The notes below the pieces were generated by a model, which worked only from the letters and a program-made list of their open reading frames with translations, did not search any database and was not told where the DNA came from. The position numbers and the translations under genes were made by a program. A DNA stretch of 64,000 nucleotides. It comes from Rhodococcus sp. W8901 (GTDB lineage Bacteria > Actinomycetota > Actinomycetes > Mycobacteriales > Mycobacteriaceae). The stretch lies in the NCBI RefSeq assembly GCF_013348805.1, contig NZ_CP054690.1, positions 3,286,001-3,350,000 on the forward strand, given 5' to 3'. Positions 16,687 to 42,175 of the stretch are shown here, in pieces (the first letter of the stretch is position 1; every line of letters begins with the position of its first letter).

Positions 16687-19032
16687 ATGACGACCTCCGT
16701 GAAAGCCGAGCGCGGAAACCTGCCGGCGGAATCGACCAGTTTCATCGGCCGGCGCCGTGAGCTGGCCGAGGCGCGGCGGTTGCTGTCGGCCTCGCGGCTG
16801 GTGACCCTGACCGGCATCGGTGGGGTCGGCAAGACCAGGCTGGCGGTGCGGACCGCCGAGGACTCGCGGCGAGCATTTCCCGACGGGGTGTGGTTTGTCG
16901 CGCTCGGCGAGCTGCACGATTCGATGTTGTTGGCCGAGACCGTGGCGGCCACGCTCGGACTCGCGGATCAGCCGGGCCGGACGTCGTCCCGGCACCTGAT
17001 CGATCACCTCTCCACCACCCGGACGTTGTTGGTGCTGGACGACTGCGAGCATGTGCTCGATGCCGTCGCGGAGTTGGCGGAGGCGCTGCTGCGAACGTGT
17101 CCGGAGCTGCGAATCCTGGGGACGAGCCGCGAGGTCCTCGGGGTGGTCGGGGAACAGGTGATGCGGGTGCCACCGTTGACGGTTCCGGACGCGCAGCGGA
17201 TCCCGTCACTCGAGGCGCTGCCCCAGTACGAGGCGGTCACACTGTTCGTCACGCGGGCCACCGCGGGCCGTCCGGACTTCGCGCTCACCGAGGCCAACTG
17301 CGCGGCAGTGGCGGGAATCTGCAGCAGGCTGGACGGGCTGCCATTGGCAATCGAGCTGGCGGCGGTGCGGATCCGGGCGATGTCAGCCGAGCAGATCCTG
17401 CAACGCCTGACGGACCGGTACCAGTTGCTGACTGCCGGTTCTCGGGTCGCACCGACCCGCAAACAGACGTTGCGGGCGTGTGTGGACTGGAGCTACGACC
17501 TGTGCGAGGAACGGGAGCAGAAGCTCTGGACCTGGCTGTCGGTGTTCGCCGGCAGCTTCGAACTGGATGCCGCCGAGGGCATCTGCCCAGACGAGCTGGT
17601 TGCAGACGACTTCCTGGATGCGGTCGCCTCGCTCGTGGACAAGTCGATCCTGGTCCGGGAGCAGGTCGGGGAGGTTGTGCGCCTCGGCATGGCCGAGACG
17701 ATCCGCGTGTACGGCAGGGAGAGGTTGCGCGAATCCGGCGACTACGCCTGGTTCCTGCGGCGGCACCTCGACTGGTACGAACGACTGGTACTGCGGGCCG
17801 CGTCCGACTGGATCGGCCCCCACCAGACGCAGTGGATCGCCCGACTCGATCGGGAACAGCCGAACCTGCGCGATTGCCTGGCGTTCAGTCTGACGGACGC
17901 GGTCGTCGCTTCCGATCCGGATATCAGCGCGCGCATCGTCAACGCCATGTTCCTGTTCTGGTCGTGCCGGGGTCTGCTGACGGAGGCCCGGCATTGGATG
18001 GGCCGCTGTCTGACGAGCTCCGACACCATGCAGGCCGAGGAGCGCGTGGTGATGTCGTACTTCGACAGCCTGTTAGCTGGTATGCAGGGCCAACTCGACG
18101 AGGCCGCGGCGAGGGTGACGGAATGTTGCTCGCTCGCAGAGCAATTGGGAGATGCCGAGTCGATCGAGATCGCGAACTACGCGAACGGGTATCTGGCCGT
18201 GTTCCGTGGAGACCTCGCCGCGGCGGTCGAGCCGTTCCGGGCCGCACTCACGAGCGACCCAGATCTGGGTCGATCCTGGCGCCGGACCGCCATACTGCTG
18301 GGTTCCCTTCCCTCCCTTGCACTCGTCAGCGGGCTGCTGGGGGACGAGGGGACGGCCGTCGCCTGTCACGAGCGGGTACTCGAGATCACGACGCCGCTGG
18401 GTGAGTCCTATTTCCGGGCGTACTCGTTGTGGGCTCTCGGCGTGATAGCGCTCCGGGCAGGAGAACTCGATCGGGCAGCAGCCCTGACGGAACAGGCGTT
18501 GCGGCTGATCTGGCAGATCCATGTCCAGGTCATGACCGGCTGGTGCCTGGAGTCGTTGGCCTGGATCGCGATCCGCGGCGGCAATCCGAAAGGTGCCGCG
18601 GTCCTGATGGGCGCCGCCGAGACCCTCGCGCGGACGGCGGGAAGCGCCTCGGTAACCCTCCCCTACCTGCTCGGCTACCACGACAAGTGCGCGCAATCCA
18701 CCCGCGAGGCACTCGGGGACCGCGCCTACGGCGTGGCCTTGCGCACCGGTGCCGACATGAGCCTCGGCGAGGCCGTCGCCTACGCACTCGGCGACCACAC
18801 CGCCGACCAGCCCCGGACGACACCGGTCACACCGGTGTTGACTCGCCGCGAGACCGAGGTGGCCGAACTCGTCGCGAAAGGCCTGACCAACAGGGAGATC
18901 GCCTCCATGTTGGTGATCTCACCCCGCACCGCCCAGGGCCACGTCGAGCACATCCTGACCAAGCTCGGGTTCACCTCGAGGACGCAGATCGCGGCCTGGA
19001 GTGCCGAGAACCAGCAGCATCGACAACTCTGA
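16687..19032 (+). CDS. Large ATPase-containing LuxR regulator
   Basis: 781 residues. An NB-ARC/AAA-type ATPase occupies about 15-330, with Walker A GIGGVGKT (43-50), Walker B TLLVLDDCEHV and a sensor-like GTSREVL. A helical TPR-like region follows (about 420-700). The C-terminal LuxR helix-turn-helix (about 716-775) contains LTRRETEVAELVAKGLTNREIA and GHVEHILTKLGF. This is the LAL/SARP-related signal-transducing ATPase layout common in actinobacteria. Such regulators usually sense metabolites and activate neighbouring or secondary-metabolism genes. No clear partner is adjacent; control of the NRPS 5 kb away is possible but unsupported. ATG 16687 gives the standard N-terminus. Confidence 0.9.
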   Translation: MTTSVKAERGNLPAESTSFIGRRRELAEARRLLSASRLVTLTGIGGVGKTRLAVRTAEDSRRAFPDGVWFVALGELHDSMLLAETVAATLGLADQPGRTSSRHLIDHLSTTRTLLVLDDCEHVLDAVAELAEALLRTCPELRILGTSREVLGVVGEQVMRVPPLTVPDAQRIPSLEALPQYEAVTLFVTRATAGRPDFALTEANCAAVAGICSRLDGLPLAIELAAVRIRAMSAEQILQRLTDRYQLLTAGSRVAPTRKQTLRACVDWSYDLCEEREQKLWTWLSVFAGSFELDAAEGICPDELVADDFLDAVASLVDKSILVREQVGEVVRLGMAETIRVYGRERLRESGDYAWFLRRHLDWYERLVLRAASDWIGPHQTQWIARLDREQPNLRDCLAFSLTDAVVASDPDISARIVNAMFLFWSCRGLLTEARHWMGRCLTSSDTMQAEERVVMSYFDSLLAGMQGQLDEAAARVTECCSLAEQLGDAESIEIANYANGYLAVFRGDLAAAVEPFRAALTSDPDLGRSWRRTAILLGSLPSLALVSGLLGDEGTAVACHERVLEITTPLGESYFRAYSLWALGVIALRAGELDRAAALTEQALRLIWQIHVQVMTGWCLESLAWIAIRGGNPKGAAVLMGAAETLARTAGSASVTLPYLLGYHDKCAQSTREALGDRAYGVALRTGADMSLGEAVAYALGDHTADQPRTTPVTPVLTRRETEVAELVAKGLTNREIASMLVISPRTAQGHVEHILTKLGFTSRTQIAAWSAENQQHRQL

Positions 19033-19155
19033 TCCGAGGCTCTGATCCGACGACGGGGAGATGCCGTGACGCCCTGGACGTGCCCGGCCGCGACGTTGGT
19101 AGCGGGCGTGGCGGCCGGGTACAACTCGGCGTCGGTCCTGGAGGGTTCGTTGAAG

Positions 19156-19656
19156 TCAGCGCCCGGTGGTGCTGTCGATCAGTTCGCGGAGGATGTCGGC
19201 GTGGCCGGCGTGGCGGCCGGTCTCTTCGATCATGTGGGTCAGTGCCCAACGGACGCTGGGGGTTGGGCGTCCCGGTCGCACCCGCGGAACGGGTGAGCCG
19301 AGGTCGGGGCACTCGTCGAGAATCTTGTTCGCGGCTGCGACGGTCTCGCGGTAGCGGGCAACGACATCGACCACGCTGTCCGTTGGCACGGCCCGGAACG
19401 TCGCCTGCCAGTCGGTCACGTTGTCGCCGAGGAACATCGCGCGCTCTACGAACGTCAGGTGATTGAGCAGTCCGAGCAGGTTCGTGCCCGAGGGCACTGC
19501 TGCTTGTCGCACCTGCGGTTCGGGTGCGCCGTCAACCTTCGCGGCAATCGCCGATCGGAGGTAGTCGAGGAAAGCACGGAGGGTCTCGGTCTCGCTGTAT
19601 CCGGATCGCGGCGGTGGGGTGTCGCTGCGGCGCTTACGCGGCGAGTTGGTGGGCAC
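19156..19656 (-). CDS. DinB/DUF664-family protein
   Basis: 166 residues. It shows the helical-bundle pattern of the DinB superfamily: a TNLLGLLNHLTFVERAMF segment with the first metal-ligand histidine, and TPSVRWALTHMIEETGRHAGHADILRELID carrying two further histidines (H-x3-E-x3-H-x2-H form). Relatives include mycothiol-dependent transferases and uncharacterised metal-binding enzymes. GTG 19656 is preceded by AAGGAGGCC, a strong site. A possible 34-codon ORF lies 23 bases upstream on the same strand. Thiol-transferase activity is a family-level guess. Confidence 0.82.
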   Translation of the reverse strand: MPTNSPRKRRSDTPPPRSGYSETETLRAFLDYLRSAIAAKVDGAPEPQVRQAAVPSGTNLLGLLNHLTFVERAMFLGDNVTDWQATFRAVPTDSVVDVVARYRETVAAANKILDECPDLGSPVPRVRPGRPTPSVRWALTHMIEETGRHAGHADILRELIDSTTGR

Positions 19657-19679
19657 GGTGGCCTCCTTCCTGGGTCTGG

Positions 19680-19784
19680 TCAGGCGGTACGGCGGATGAG
19701 GAGGGCGAGATCGGTCACCTCGGCGGTTTCGCCATCCCGTCCGGTCGCGATCCGGCGGGGCTGGCCCGCATCCGTGGTTCTCAT
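19680..19784 (-). CDS. Possible 34-residue small ORF ahead of the DinB gene
   Basis: ATG 19784 is preceded by GAGGAG with seven bases of spacing and opens 34 codons (MRTTDAGQPRRIATGRDGET..., ending ALLIRRTA) closed by TGA at 19680. The start of the DinB gene follows 23 bases later. The strong ribosome-binding site suggests that it is translated, perhaps as a coupled leader or a small protein; the sequence resembles nothing I know. It could also be the truncated front end of a larger lost gene. Confidence 0.35.
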   Translation of the reverse strand: MRTTDAGQPRRIATGRDGETAEVTDLALLIRRTA

Positions 19785-19873
19785 CAAATTGCTCCTCTGG
19801 TCGGGACACTCCCAGTCTCGCCGGGAACGCATCGAACCGGCACGCAATCTTGCGGTTCTGGCAAGGTGGTCTC

Positions 19874-20479
19874 GTGGATCGCGAAACGGACGATGTTCTG
19901 GACGTGGTGGGTCCGCGGCTGCGTGCGCTGCGCCGCGAACGCGGCCTCACCCTTGCTGACCTCGCGGTGAGCACCGGGGTGTCGGAGAGCACGCTGTCGC
20001 GGCTCGAGAGTGGGCAGCGAAGGGCGACGCTGGAATTGCTGCTGCCTCTCGCCCGTACCTACGACGTTCCGCTGGACGATCTCGTCGGGGCCCCGCGCAC
20101 CGGCGACCCCCGGATCCACCTGAAGCCGATCCGACGGGCCGGGATGATCTTCGTGCCGTTGTCCCGGCGGCCGGGTGGGGTGCAGGCGTTCAAGATGATC
20201 ATCCCGGCTCAGCCGGAACCGCTCGAACCGACATCGAAGACTCACGACGGTTTCGAATGGCTGTATGTGCTCAACGGTCGCCTGCGGCTCGTGCTCGGCG
20301 ATCGTGACATGACGTTGCCGCCCGGTGAGGCCGCCGAGTTCGATACGTCCCTACCGCACTGGCTCGGCAGTGCGGACGGCGGCGTGGTCGAACTGCTGAT
20401 CCTGTTCGGCCCGCACGGAATGCGTGCGCACGTGGGCGCTGACCCGCATCGTTCCTCTCGCAGTGCGATCCAGCGATGA
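19874..20479 (+). CDS. XRE-family regulator with C-terminal cupin
   Basis: 201 residues. An N-terminal HTH_XRE domain (about 12-70; RLRALRRERGLTLADLAVSTGVSESTLSRLESGQR) is followed by a cupin sensor domain (about 105-185) with the typical EWLYVLNGRLRLVLGDRDMTLPPGEAAEFDTSLPHW pattern. Members often repress nearby amine, amino-acid or detoxification genes. It is divergent from the DinB gene, which is a natural target. I prefer GTG 19874, preceded by AAGGTGG; the frame extends to a TTG at 19850. Confidence 0.88.
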   Translation: MDRETDDVLDVVGPRLRALRRERGLTLADLAVSTGVSESTLSRLESGQRRATLELLLPLARTYDVPLDDLVGAPRTGDPRIHLKPIRRAGMIFVPLSRRPGGVQAFKMIIPAQPEPLEPTSKTHDGFEWLYVLNGRLRLVLGDRDMTLPPGEAAEFDTSLPHWLGSADGGVVELLILFGPHGMRAHVGADPHRSSRSAIQR

Positions 20480-20592
20480 GCGCCACCTCGCCCGCGCAGG
20501 CCTTTGAAGCTGGGATGCGGTAGGCGCGCCCAATTCCGGTGCGCCGGTGAAAAGTGTGCCGTATCCCGCATCGGTGAGTGGCTCTGTCCGCC

Positions 20593-21912
20593 CTAGTCCG
20601 CGGTCTCGGTTGGTGGGTGCACGGTCCGCGGGCGCGTGGGGTCGACGGTGATGGCAGCGACGATGTCGGCGTTGATCGGGTCGGTGTAGGGATTCGGCGT
20701 CGCGTCGTGGACGACGCCGATTCTGCTCGGGCCGGACAGGTCGACTGTCGAGGCGTGACCCGTCTGTCGGTTGATCCGTCGTAGTTCCTCCGGGCCGGCA
20801 ACGCTCCATTTGGTTCCGCCGGTATCGAGCGCCACGTCGGCTCTGGTCGCAGCTGTACTGACCGTGCGCTCCAATTCAGGATGGGTGACGGGCGCCAGGC
20901 GGCGGTTCGTCTCGTCGAGAACTTGGAGACGATGAGGGTCGGGTCGGGTGCGTATGACTCCGTGTCGTCGATCGCTGGACAACCAGCCCCTCGACTGACC
21001 TACGACGTAGAGCTTGTGCAGGTGGACGGCAGTGACCCTGCCGCCTTCGGTGGTGTAGCGATCGAGGTTCAGTCCGCCATCGTCGGTGAGGGTGCAGCGG
21101 TGGATGTCGTGCGGGGACGTGATCCAGCAGCCGTCATCGCCGTCGGCGTGTACTCGTCGCGTCCACTTTTCGTCCGGGACCTCGAGAGGCAGGGGCAAGG
21201 TGTATCGCACGATGTTCGGCGGACCCCCAATCGATGTGTCCACCCGAAGGAGTATCGGATCGGACGCGTGCATGACCCACACGATGTTGTCGTGGACGGC
21301 GATCGCACCGGCATTGAAGGCTGGTTTGCAGTCCGGCCTGGCATTCAGGTCCAGTTCGACGAGGACGCCGGCCGCGACGAAGTCGCCGTCCTGGGCCGAA
21401 TCGGTCGGCCACCAGTCGACGTCGGTTGGGAATGTGCCCTTTTCCGACAATCGGTCCGTACCAGGGACCTGAGCCCAGCCATTGTCGAGTGGCCGAACTC
21501 GCCGCTCGACGAGGTGGATTCGACGCACGCGGCCGTGCACTCGGCCCGGCCTGTCGGTTCCGCTCCCCATCTCGAGGTCTGCGCTGAAGATCCCGGTGAG
21601 GGTTACCGGTCCGCGGACGGCACGGTCGGTCCACCATTGACTGCTCCACCCATCGCCGTAGACGAGATGCAGCCAACGAAGTCCACCATCACGGTCGGTC
21701 CACGGTGCTCGGCCGTACGCCGGACGAGCGATCGCCGTTCGTGTTTCGTCGCACATCGAGGGGGCTTCTTCGACTGAAGTGAATCCCAATGACACGTCGA
21801 CGAAGTCGCCGACCGCAGCGCGGGGAAACGACCCATCGCCGATGAGCCATCCGGGGACGAATACACGCAAGGTTCGAGGACGTTGAATTGCCTCGTGCAC
21901 TTGGTAGTTCAT
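20593..21912 (-). CDS. Unrecognised 439-residue protein
   Basis: A clean open frame of 439 codons with no recognised domain. It is rich in Trp, Asp and Arg with recurring short strands (DNIVWVMHASDPILLRVD, KLYVVGQSRGWLSSD, GGTKWSVAGPEELRRI), which suggests a beta-propeller-like or other all-beta soluble protein. No signal peptide, lipobox or transmembrane helix is seen. ATG 21912 is the first codon of the frame; no strong ribosome-binding site is apparent. It converges with the XRE-cupin gene and is followed on its 5' side by the DUF1801 gene. The surrounding sequence appears slightly less GC-rich than its neighbours, which might indicate transfer. Confidence 0.65.
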   Translation of the reverse strand: MNYQVHEAIQRPRTLRVFVPGWLIGDGSFPRAAVGDFVDVSLGFTSVEEAPSMCDETRTAIARPAYGRAPWTDRDGGLRWLHLVYGDGWSSQWWTDRAVRGPVTLTGIFSADLEMGSGTDRPGRVHGRVRRIHLVERRVRPLDNGWAQVPGTDRLSEKGTFPTDVDWWPTDSAQDGDFVAAGVLVELDLNARPDCKPAFNAGAIAVHDNIVWVMHASDPILLRVDTSIGGPPNIVRYTLPLPLEVPDEKWTRRVHADGDDGCWITSPHDIHRCTLTDDGGLNLDRYTTEGGRVTAVHLHKLYVVGQSRGWLSSDRRHGVIRTRPDPHRLQVLDETNRRLAPVTHPELERTVSTAATRADVALDTGGTKWSVAGPEELRRINRQTGHASTVDLSGPSRIGVVHDATPNPYTDPINADIVAAITVDPTRPRTVHPPTETAD

Positions 21913-22048
21913 GTTGTTCCCGACGCACTAGGAGTCCGCGCGGCGAAGCGTGCGGGCGTCGGGTCACCGCGCCTGACGGTACAGCCATCGGCCCGACTGT
22001 GTCGCATCCGGCTCCCGCCACCGTTCCAAGTTACGGACCGGGTCGCGC

Positions 22049-22450
22049 CTAGGACATGTTCAGCTCCGCCGCGGCGCGCACGAGCGCCGTGAAGGCCTTG
22101 TCGTCGATGCTGTCGCCTTCGTGGAAATCGATGGCACGCCTGGTGTTGCCTTCGAGGCTGGAGTTGAACAGGCCCGCTGGGTCGTCCAACGAGGCGCCCT
22201 TGGCGAAGGTCACCTTCACGATCTTCTTGTAGGTCTCTCCCGTGCAGATCATGCCGGCGTGCGACCACACCGGGACGCCTCTCCACTTCCATTCCTCGAC
22301 CACATCGGGGTCGGCCTCCTTGACGAGACTCCGGATCCGGGCGAGCATCTCGCCCCGCCAATCGCCCAGCTCGTCGATTCTCGCGTCGATCAGCCGAGAG
22401 GGATTGTCTTGTCCTGCACCTGCACCGGAGCCGCTTTTCGCTTGGTTCAT
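22049..22450 (-). CDS. DUF1801-family protein (YdhG-like)
   Basis: 133 residues. The core matches the DUF1801/YdhG fold: LGDWRGEMLARIRSLVKEADPDVVEEWKWRGVPVWSHAGMICTGETYKKIVKVTFAKGASL and a C-terminal segment DDKAFTALVRAAAELN. These proteins resemble frataxin-like folds and have unclear functions; some are linked to iron metabolism. ATG 22450 was chosen over the longer frame to 22495 because the extra residues are basic shadow sequence and the family usually begins close to this point. Confidence 0.82.
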   Translation of the reverse strand: MNQAKSGSGAGAGQDNPSRLIDARIDELGDWRGEMLARIRSLVKEADPDVVEEWKWRGVPVWSHAGMICTGETYKKIVKVTFAKGASLDDPAGLFNSSLEGNTRRAIDFHEGDSIDDKAFTALVRAAAELNMS

Positions 22451-22546
22451 GGTTGCCAGTCGCTCTCTTCGCCGTGGTGGTCTCTCGCCGATCACTCGAG
22501 TATCCGCGCCGGCCGTCGTGAATGCATCGCGAATCGTGTCGGCGCG

Positions 22547-23161
22547 TCAGTCCAGCAGGTCGGCGGCGTTCTTCTCGAACCAGTCCTGCGGATGCACCGA
22601 CCTCGTTCGATCGAGAGTCCCGTGGGTGCGTTCGATGACGGGCCGGAAGCGGCGGGCCGGAACGTCGAGGTGGATCCAGTCGAAGGCGCGCAGCGTCGGA
22701 TGGGCGAGGATGCGGTCGACGTCCTCGTCGGACACCGGAACGTCCTTGACGATCAACAGTTCCTCGAGGTTCGGTGCTTCCAGTACGGGGGCGAGTGACG
22801 AGAGGTTCTTCATCATGCCGAGCTCGACGCGGCGCAGATTCGTCATGTTCGCGAAGGACGGCAATCTCCCCACCCGTGATTGCGCGTACAGGCTCAGCAG
22901 ACGCAGTCCTTCGCACTCCGGCAGCGCATCCATCTCGGTTATCCCGCGCACGCTACTCATGTGCAGGTAGACCAGCTGATCACAGCCGTGAACGGCATCA
23001 GCGTTCGTCCCTGTCCCGCCGCGGATGTCGAGCCATCGAAGCCCTCGAAGCCGGCTGTAGAAGTCCGGAGGTGTGCGCACCGCGTTCGCCCTGATCCGAC
23101 GCACCCCGCGATGCACCGCGATATCGGATTCCGACAACGTCACGCGCTCGAGCATCAGCAT
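22547..23161 (-). CDS. Leucine-rich-repeat-like protein
   Basis: 204 residues with four or five irregular LRR-type units between about 35 and 160: LRGLRWLDIRGG, CDQLVYLHMSSVRGI, CEGLRLLSLYAQSRVG, MTNLRRVELGMMKNL and APNLEELLIVKDVPV. The C-terminal part is not repetitive. Such proteins are usually binding scaffolds; the partner is unknown. ATG 23161 starts 12 bases after the Mut7-C stop, so the two are probably co-transcribed. No signal or membrane segment is seen. Confidence 0.6.
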   Translation of the reverse strand: MLMLERVTLSESDIAVHRGVRRIRANAVRTPPDFYSRLRGLRWLDIRGGTGTNADAVHGCDQLVYLHMSSVRGITEMDALPECEGLRLLSLYAQSRVGRLPSFANMTNLRRVELGMMKNLSSLAPVLEAPNLEELLIVKDVPVSDEDVDRILAHPTLRAFDWIHLDVPARRFRPVIERTHGTLDRTRSVHPQDWFEKNAADLLD

Positions 23162-23172
23162 GACTTCGGATG

Positions 23173-23919
23173 CTAGAACCACACCCCGATCTCTGCCAGT
23201 CGCGCCCGCAGACGCGCGAGATGCCCACCCGGCCAGTACAACTGTCCGCAGTCGTGGCAGCGGCTGAAGCGTTTCTGCTCCCGCAGTACCCCGCCGGGCA
23301 CACGGCCTCGCGCCAGCGCGGGAGTCGCCGGTCCGATCAACCCGTTGCAGCGGGCGCACCGCGTGAGCGGCGCGATGCGCCCCTGCAGCCGGAACCGGTC
23401 GAGTACCTCACGCAGTTGCCGCCGCGAATCGCTCTCGTGCAGGAATCCGCCGTGCACGAGTGCGGCCCGCCTGAGTAGACCGACGTCCCGGGTCAGCAGG
23501 ATTCGATCTTCCGTGCGGGACAGCGCAAGAAGCTCGTCGTCGTCGCTGTCGTTCCGGTAACGGGTGTCGAAGCCGAGCAGTCGCAGGTAGCGCGCGAGGT
23601 GACCGAGGTGCACGTCGAGCACGAATCGCGGCTGCTGCAGCGGCGGGCGCAGCGGCGCGATCCCCGGCAATTCCAGCGACTGGAACGCCGGATACACCGC
23701 GACCCGTTCCCCACCGGCGAGACGGTGGTCGAATCCCACGGGGCTGCCGTCGACGAGGATCAGATCGACCTCGGTGTGCGGGACGCCGAGTGATTCGATC
23801 CGGTCCTTGACCGACGGCGTCCCGTCGAAGGCGTGCTCGAAGCTCCGCTTGCGTTGCGCGGGCGCCAGAAACTCGTCCAGCTCCCCGTAGAAGCGGAACT
23901 CGCACCGACGTCGATCCAT
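23173..23919 (-). CDS. Mut7-C RNase-domain protein with ubiquitin-like N-terminus
   Basis: 248 residues. Residues about 1-85 form the Mut7-C-associated ubiquitin-like domain (FRFYGELDEFLAPAQR, VDLILVDGSPVGFDHRLAGGERVAVYP). Residues about 95-185 are the Mut7-C/PIN-like RNase domain (FVLDVHLGHLARYLRLLGFDT, then DDDELLALSRTEDRILLTRDVGLLRR), with conserved acidic residues. The C-terminal zinc ribbon has CARC and CHDC. It is probably a cytoplasmic RNA-binding or RNase protein; no target is known. ATG 23919 gives the standard domain start. Confidence 0.88.
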   Translation of the reverse strand: MDRRRCEFRFYGELDEFLAPAQRKRSFEHAFDGTPSVKDRIESLGVPHTEVDLILVDGSPVGFDHRLAGGERVAVYPAFQSLELPGIAPLRPPLQQPRFVLDVHLGHLARYLRLLGFDTRYRNDSDDDELLALSRTEDRILLTRDVGLLRRAALVHGGFLHESDSRRQLREVLDRFRLQGRIAPLTRCARCNGLIGPATPALARGRVPGGVLREQKRFSRCHDCGQLYWPGGHLARLRARLAEIGVWF

Positions 23920-23980
23920 CACCAGGCACCGCACGGAACGGGGCGTCGTTCGCCCGCCTACCCTCGCCGCACCCGACCGC

Positions 23981-24364
23981 CTAGCGGCCGGAACCGTACG
24001 GGCGGGTGATGATCTCGAGGTTGTGTCCTGCCGGGTCGTGGAAGTAGACGCCGCGGCCACCGTCGTTCCGGTTGAACGTGCCCGGCCGGGACTTGTGCGG
24101 ATCGGCCCAGTGCTCCATCCCCCGTTCTACGATCAGGCCGTAGATGCGGTCGAAGTCCTCCTCGCTCACGAGGAACGCGTAGTGCTGCGGCAGGACGTCG
24201 ATCGGCGGATCCGCGAAGTCCAGGGTGACTCCGTTCTCCAGTTGCACTGCCAGGAACGGACCGGCCGGAACCGGATCCGGCAGGCCGAAGAGCGAGGTGA
24301 GAAAGAACGCGGACACGTGCTTGTCCTGCGCGAAAACGATGGTGTGGTTGAGCGAGATGGCCAT
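23981..24364 (-). CDS. VOC/glyoxalase-fold protein
   Basis: 127 residues with the paired beta-alpha-beta-beta-beta modules of the vicinal-oxygen-chelate fold: LNHTIVFAQDKHVSAFFL at the front and GVYFHDPAGHNLEIITRPY at the end, with the typical metal-ligand His and Glu positions. The substrate is unknown (dioxygenase, antibiotic-binding and glyoxalase members exist). AAGGGGTCATCC precedes ATG 24364. It lies about 100 bases beyond the end of the NRPS gene on the same strand, so read-through is possible, but the family is too broad to infer peptide tailoring or self-resistance. Confidence 0.85.
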   Translation of the reverse strand: MAISLNHTIVFAQDKHVSAFFLTSLFGLPDPVPAGPFLAVQLENGVTLDFADPPIDVLPQHYAFLVSEEDFDRIYGLIVERGMEHWADPHKSRPGTFNRNDGGRGVYFHDPAGHNLEIITRPYGSGR

Positions 24365-24466
24365 GGATGACCCCTTGTGATACGACGCCTCCATGCCTGA
24401 CGCAGTCCGTCACCGGCACGCGACGCTGCGCACCATCAAAGCACCGATCGCGGTTGCCCCGCAAGA

Positions 24467-40939
<16,473 letters not shown>

Positions 40940-41157
40940 CAGCAGGATTGCGGCTTCACACGGACCGAGAGGTCCGGTTGTCGGGCTCCGGACCCGACGC
41001 CGTCACCTCAGCCGGTGCCGGGTGAGCCGATCGTCCGCGCCCGAACGCCGAGTGCGCTCGCCGACGCGGGATTTGCGTCGATGTTCGTCATTGCAACAAC
41101 GATACGTCGGTCCGCCGCGACGGAGCGAGTGACGATTTCGTGTCGATCCCGGTCAAC

Positions 41158-41514
41158 TCACCACTGCGGTCCCGCGACCACCAGGAACACGACGCCGGCC
41201 GTCACACCCAACGCCCCGCTGAGGGCTCCGAACAACGCCTCGAGCGACTTCGGTTCGTCGTCCTCGACATCCACGGCACGGGACGCGGCCACACCGGTGA
41301 CGATCGCACCGATGCCGAGCAGGATGCCCAGACCGAACGTCCAGAATGTGATGACGGACAGGGCCCCGAGCGCGAGCGACATGTCGCTGCCCGCTCGGCG
41401 CAGGACCGCCCCGACGGACGCGAGCGGCGATGCGGGACGGCGTTCAGGCCGGGAATCGGGGGCGGGAGTGGGCTCGGGAGCGGAATCGGGCGAACGGTCA
41501 GCGACGACGGACAT
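41158..41514 (-). CDS. DUF4190-like small membrane protein
   Basis: 118 residues. A Pro/Glu/Ser-rich, probably disordered N-terminus (about 1-45) is followed by two to three hydrophobic helices: MSLALGALSVITFWTFGLGILLGIGAIVTGVAAS (about 45-78) and ALFGALSGALGVTAGVVFLVVAG at the end. The layout and motif resemble DUF4190/TM2-like actinobacterial membrane proteins. Function unknown. It lies between hsp20 and the NRPS gene on the same strand, with 218 bases separating it from the NRPS start. Confidence 0.7.
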   Translation of the reverse strand: MSVVADRSPDSAPEPTPAPDSRPERRPASPLASVGAVLRRAGSDMSLALGALSVITFWTFGLGILLGIGAIVTGVAASRAVDVEDDEPKSLEALFGALSGALGVTAGVVFLVVAGPQW

Positions 41515-41641
41515 GGTGGAGCGGTACTTTCTCGAGCGAAGGACAGAGGTTGCGAGGGGCGTGGGGACCGCAGACCTAATCGGTACGGGAACCGTGCCCC
41601 GTACCGATTCGCGCCGACGGTGGTGTCAGGTGCCGTCGGCC

Positions 41642-42106
41642 CTAGGTGTCTCCCGTCCTGTCGCCCGCCCCCGCCTCGATGGTCCGTGGAGTGTCGGATC
41701 CCAGGCGGGTGACCTCGATCCGTCGCGGCTTCGCGCGCTCGGCAACCGGGATCATGACCGTGAGGACACCATTTTCGTAACTGGCAGAGACCTTTTCGGC
41801 ATCCACGTCGTCGCCGAGAGAGAGCTGACGACGGTACGTTCCGCTGAACCGCTCGGACGCGAGCCACTGGACGTTCTCCTCCGAGGGCGCGCTGCGGTGC
41901 GCCGTGAGGGTCATCGTCCCGTTCTCGATGTTGACGTCGACCGAGCCGGGATCGACACCGGGCAGGTCTGCATGGAGGACGTAGTGATCGTCGACTCGGT
42001 AGAGGTCCATCGGCATGAACCGCGGTACGCGCGTGCTACCCATCGGGTTGGAGAGAAGGCTTCGAGTCAGTGCATCAATATCCGAGAAGGGATCGAAGCG
42101 CAGCAC
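41642..42106 (-). CDS. Hsp20/alpha-crystallin small heat-shock protein
   Basis: 154 residues. The alpha-crystallin domain spans about 35-135 (MDLYRVDDHYVLHADLPGVDPGSVDVNIENGTMTLTAHR, then ASYENGVLTVMIPVAE), with the GVLT-containing signature and a preceding N-terminal arm (LRFDPFSDIDALTRSLL). It is an ATP-independent holdase. GTG 42106 is preferred because AGGAGG stands nine bases upstream; ATG 42127 would place the start ahead of that site. A CIRCE element overlapping a TTGGCA/TAATTT promoter about 75-100 bases upstream points to HrcA control and heat induction. In Mycobacterium tuberculosis acr2 (Rv0251c) also sits by an Rv0250c-Rv0247c operon, but upstream of it. Confidence 0.92.
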   Translation of the reverse strand: MLRFDPFSDIDALTRSLLSNPMGSTRVPRFMPMDLYRVDDHYVLHADLPGVDPGSVDVNIENGTMTLTAHRSAPSEENVQWLASERFSGTYRRQLSLGDDVDAEKVSASYENGVLTVMIPVAERAKPRRIEVTRLGSDTPRTIEAGAGDRTGDT

Positions 42107-42175
42107 AGCAACACACCTCCTGAGCATCTCCGGTGCCCGCCACCCGACGGGCAGCCGATCAACTGTGCATTACCA

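Noticed and set aside
16890-18404. Second plus-strand frame inside the ATPase-LuxR regulator
   Set aside because: Out-of-frame reading of a gene with continuous domain matches in the main frame.
40940-41157. Search for an MbtH-like gene beside the NRPS
   Set aside because: No frame in this interval, nor in the 24 kb or 41 kb flanks, shows MbtH motifs.
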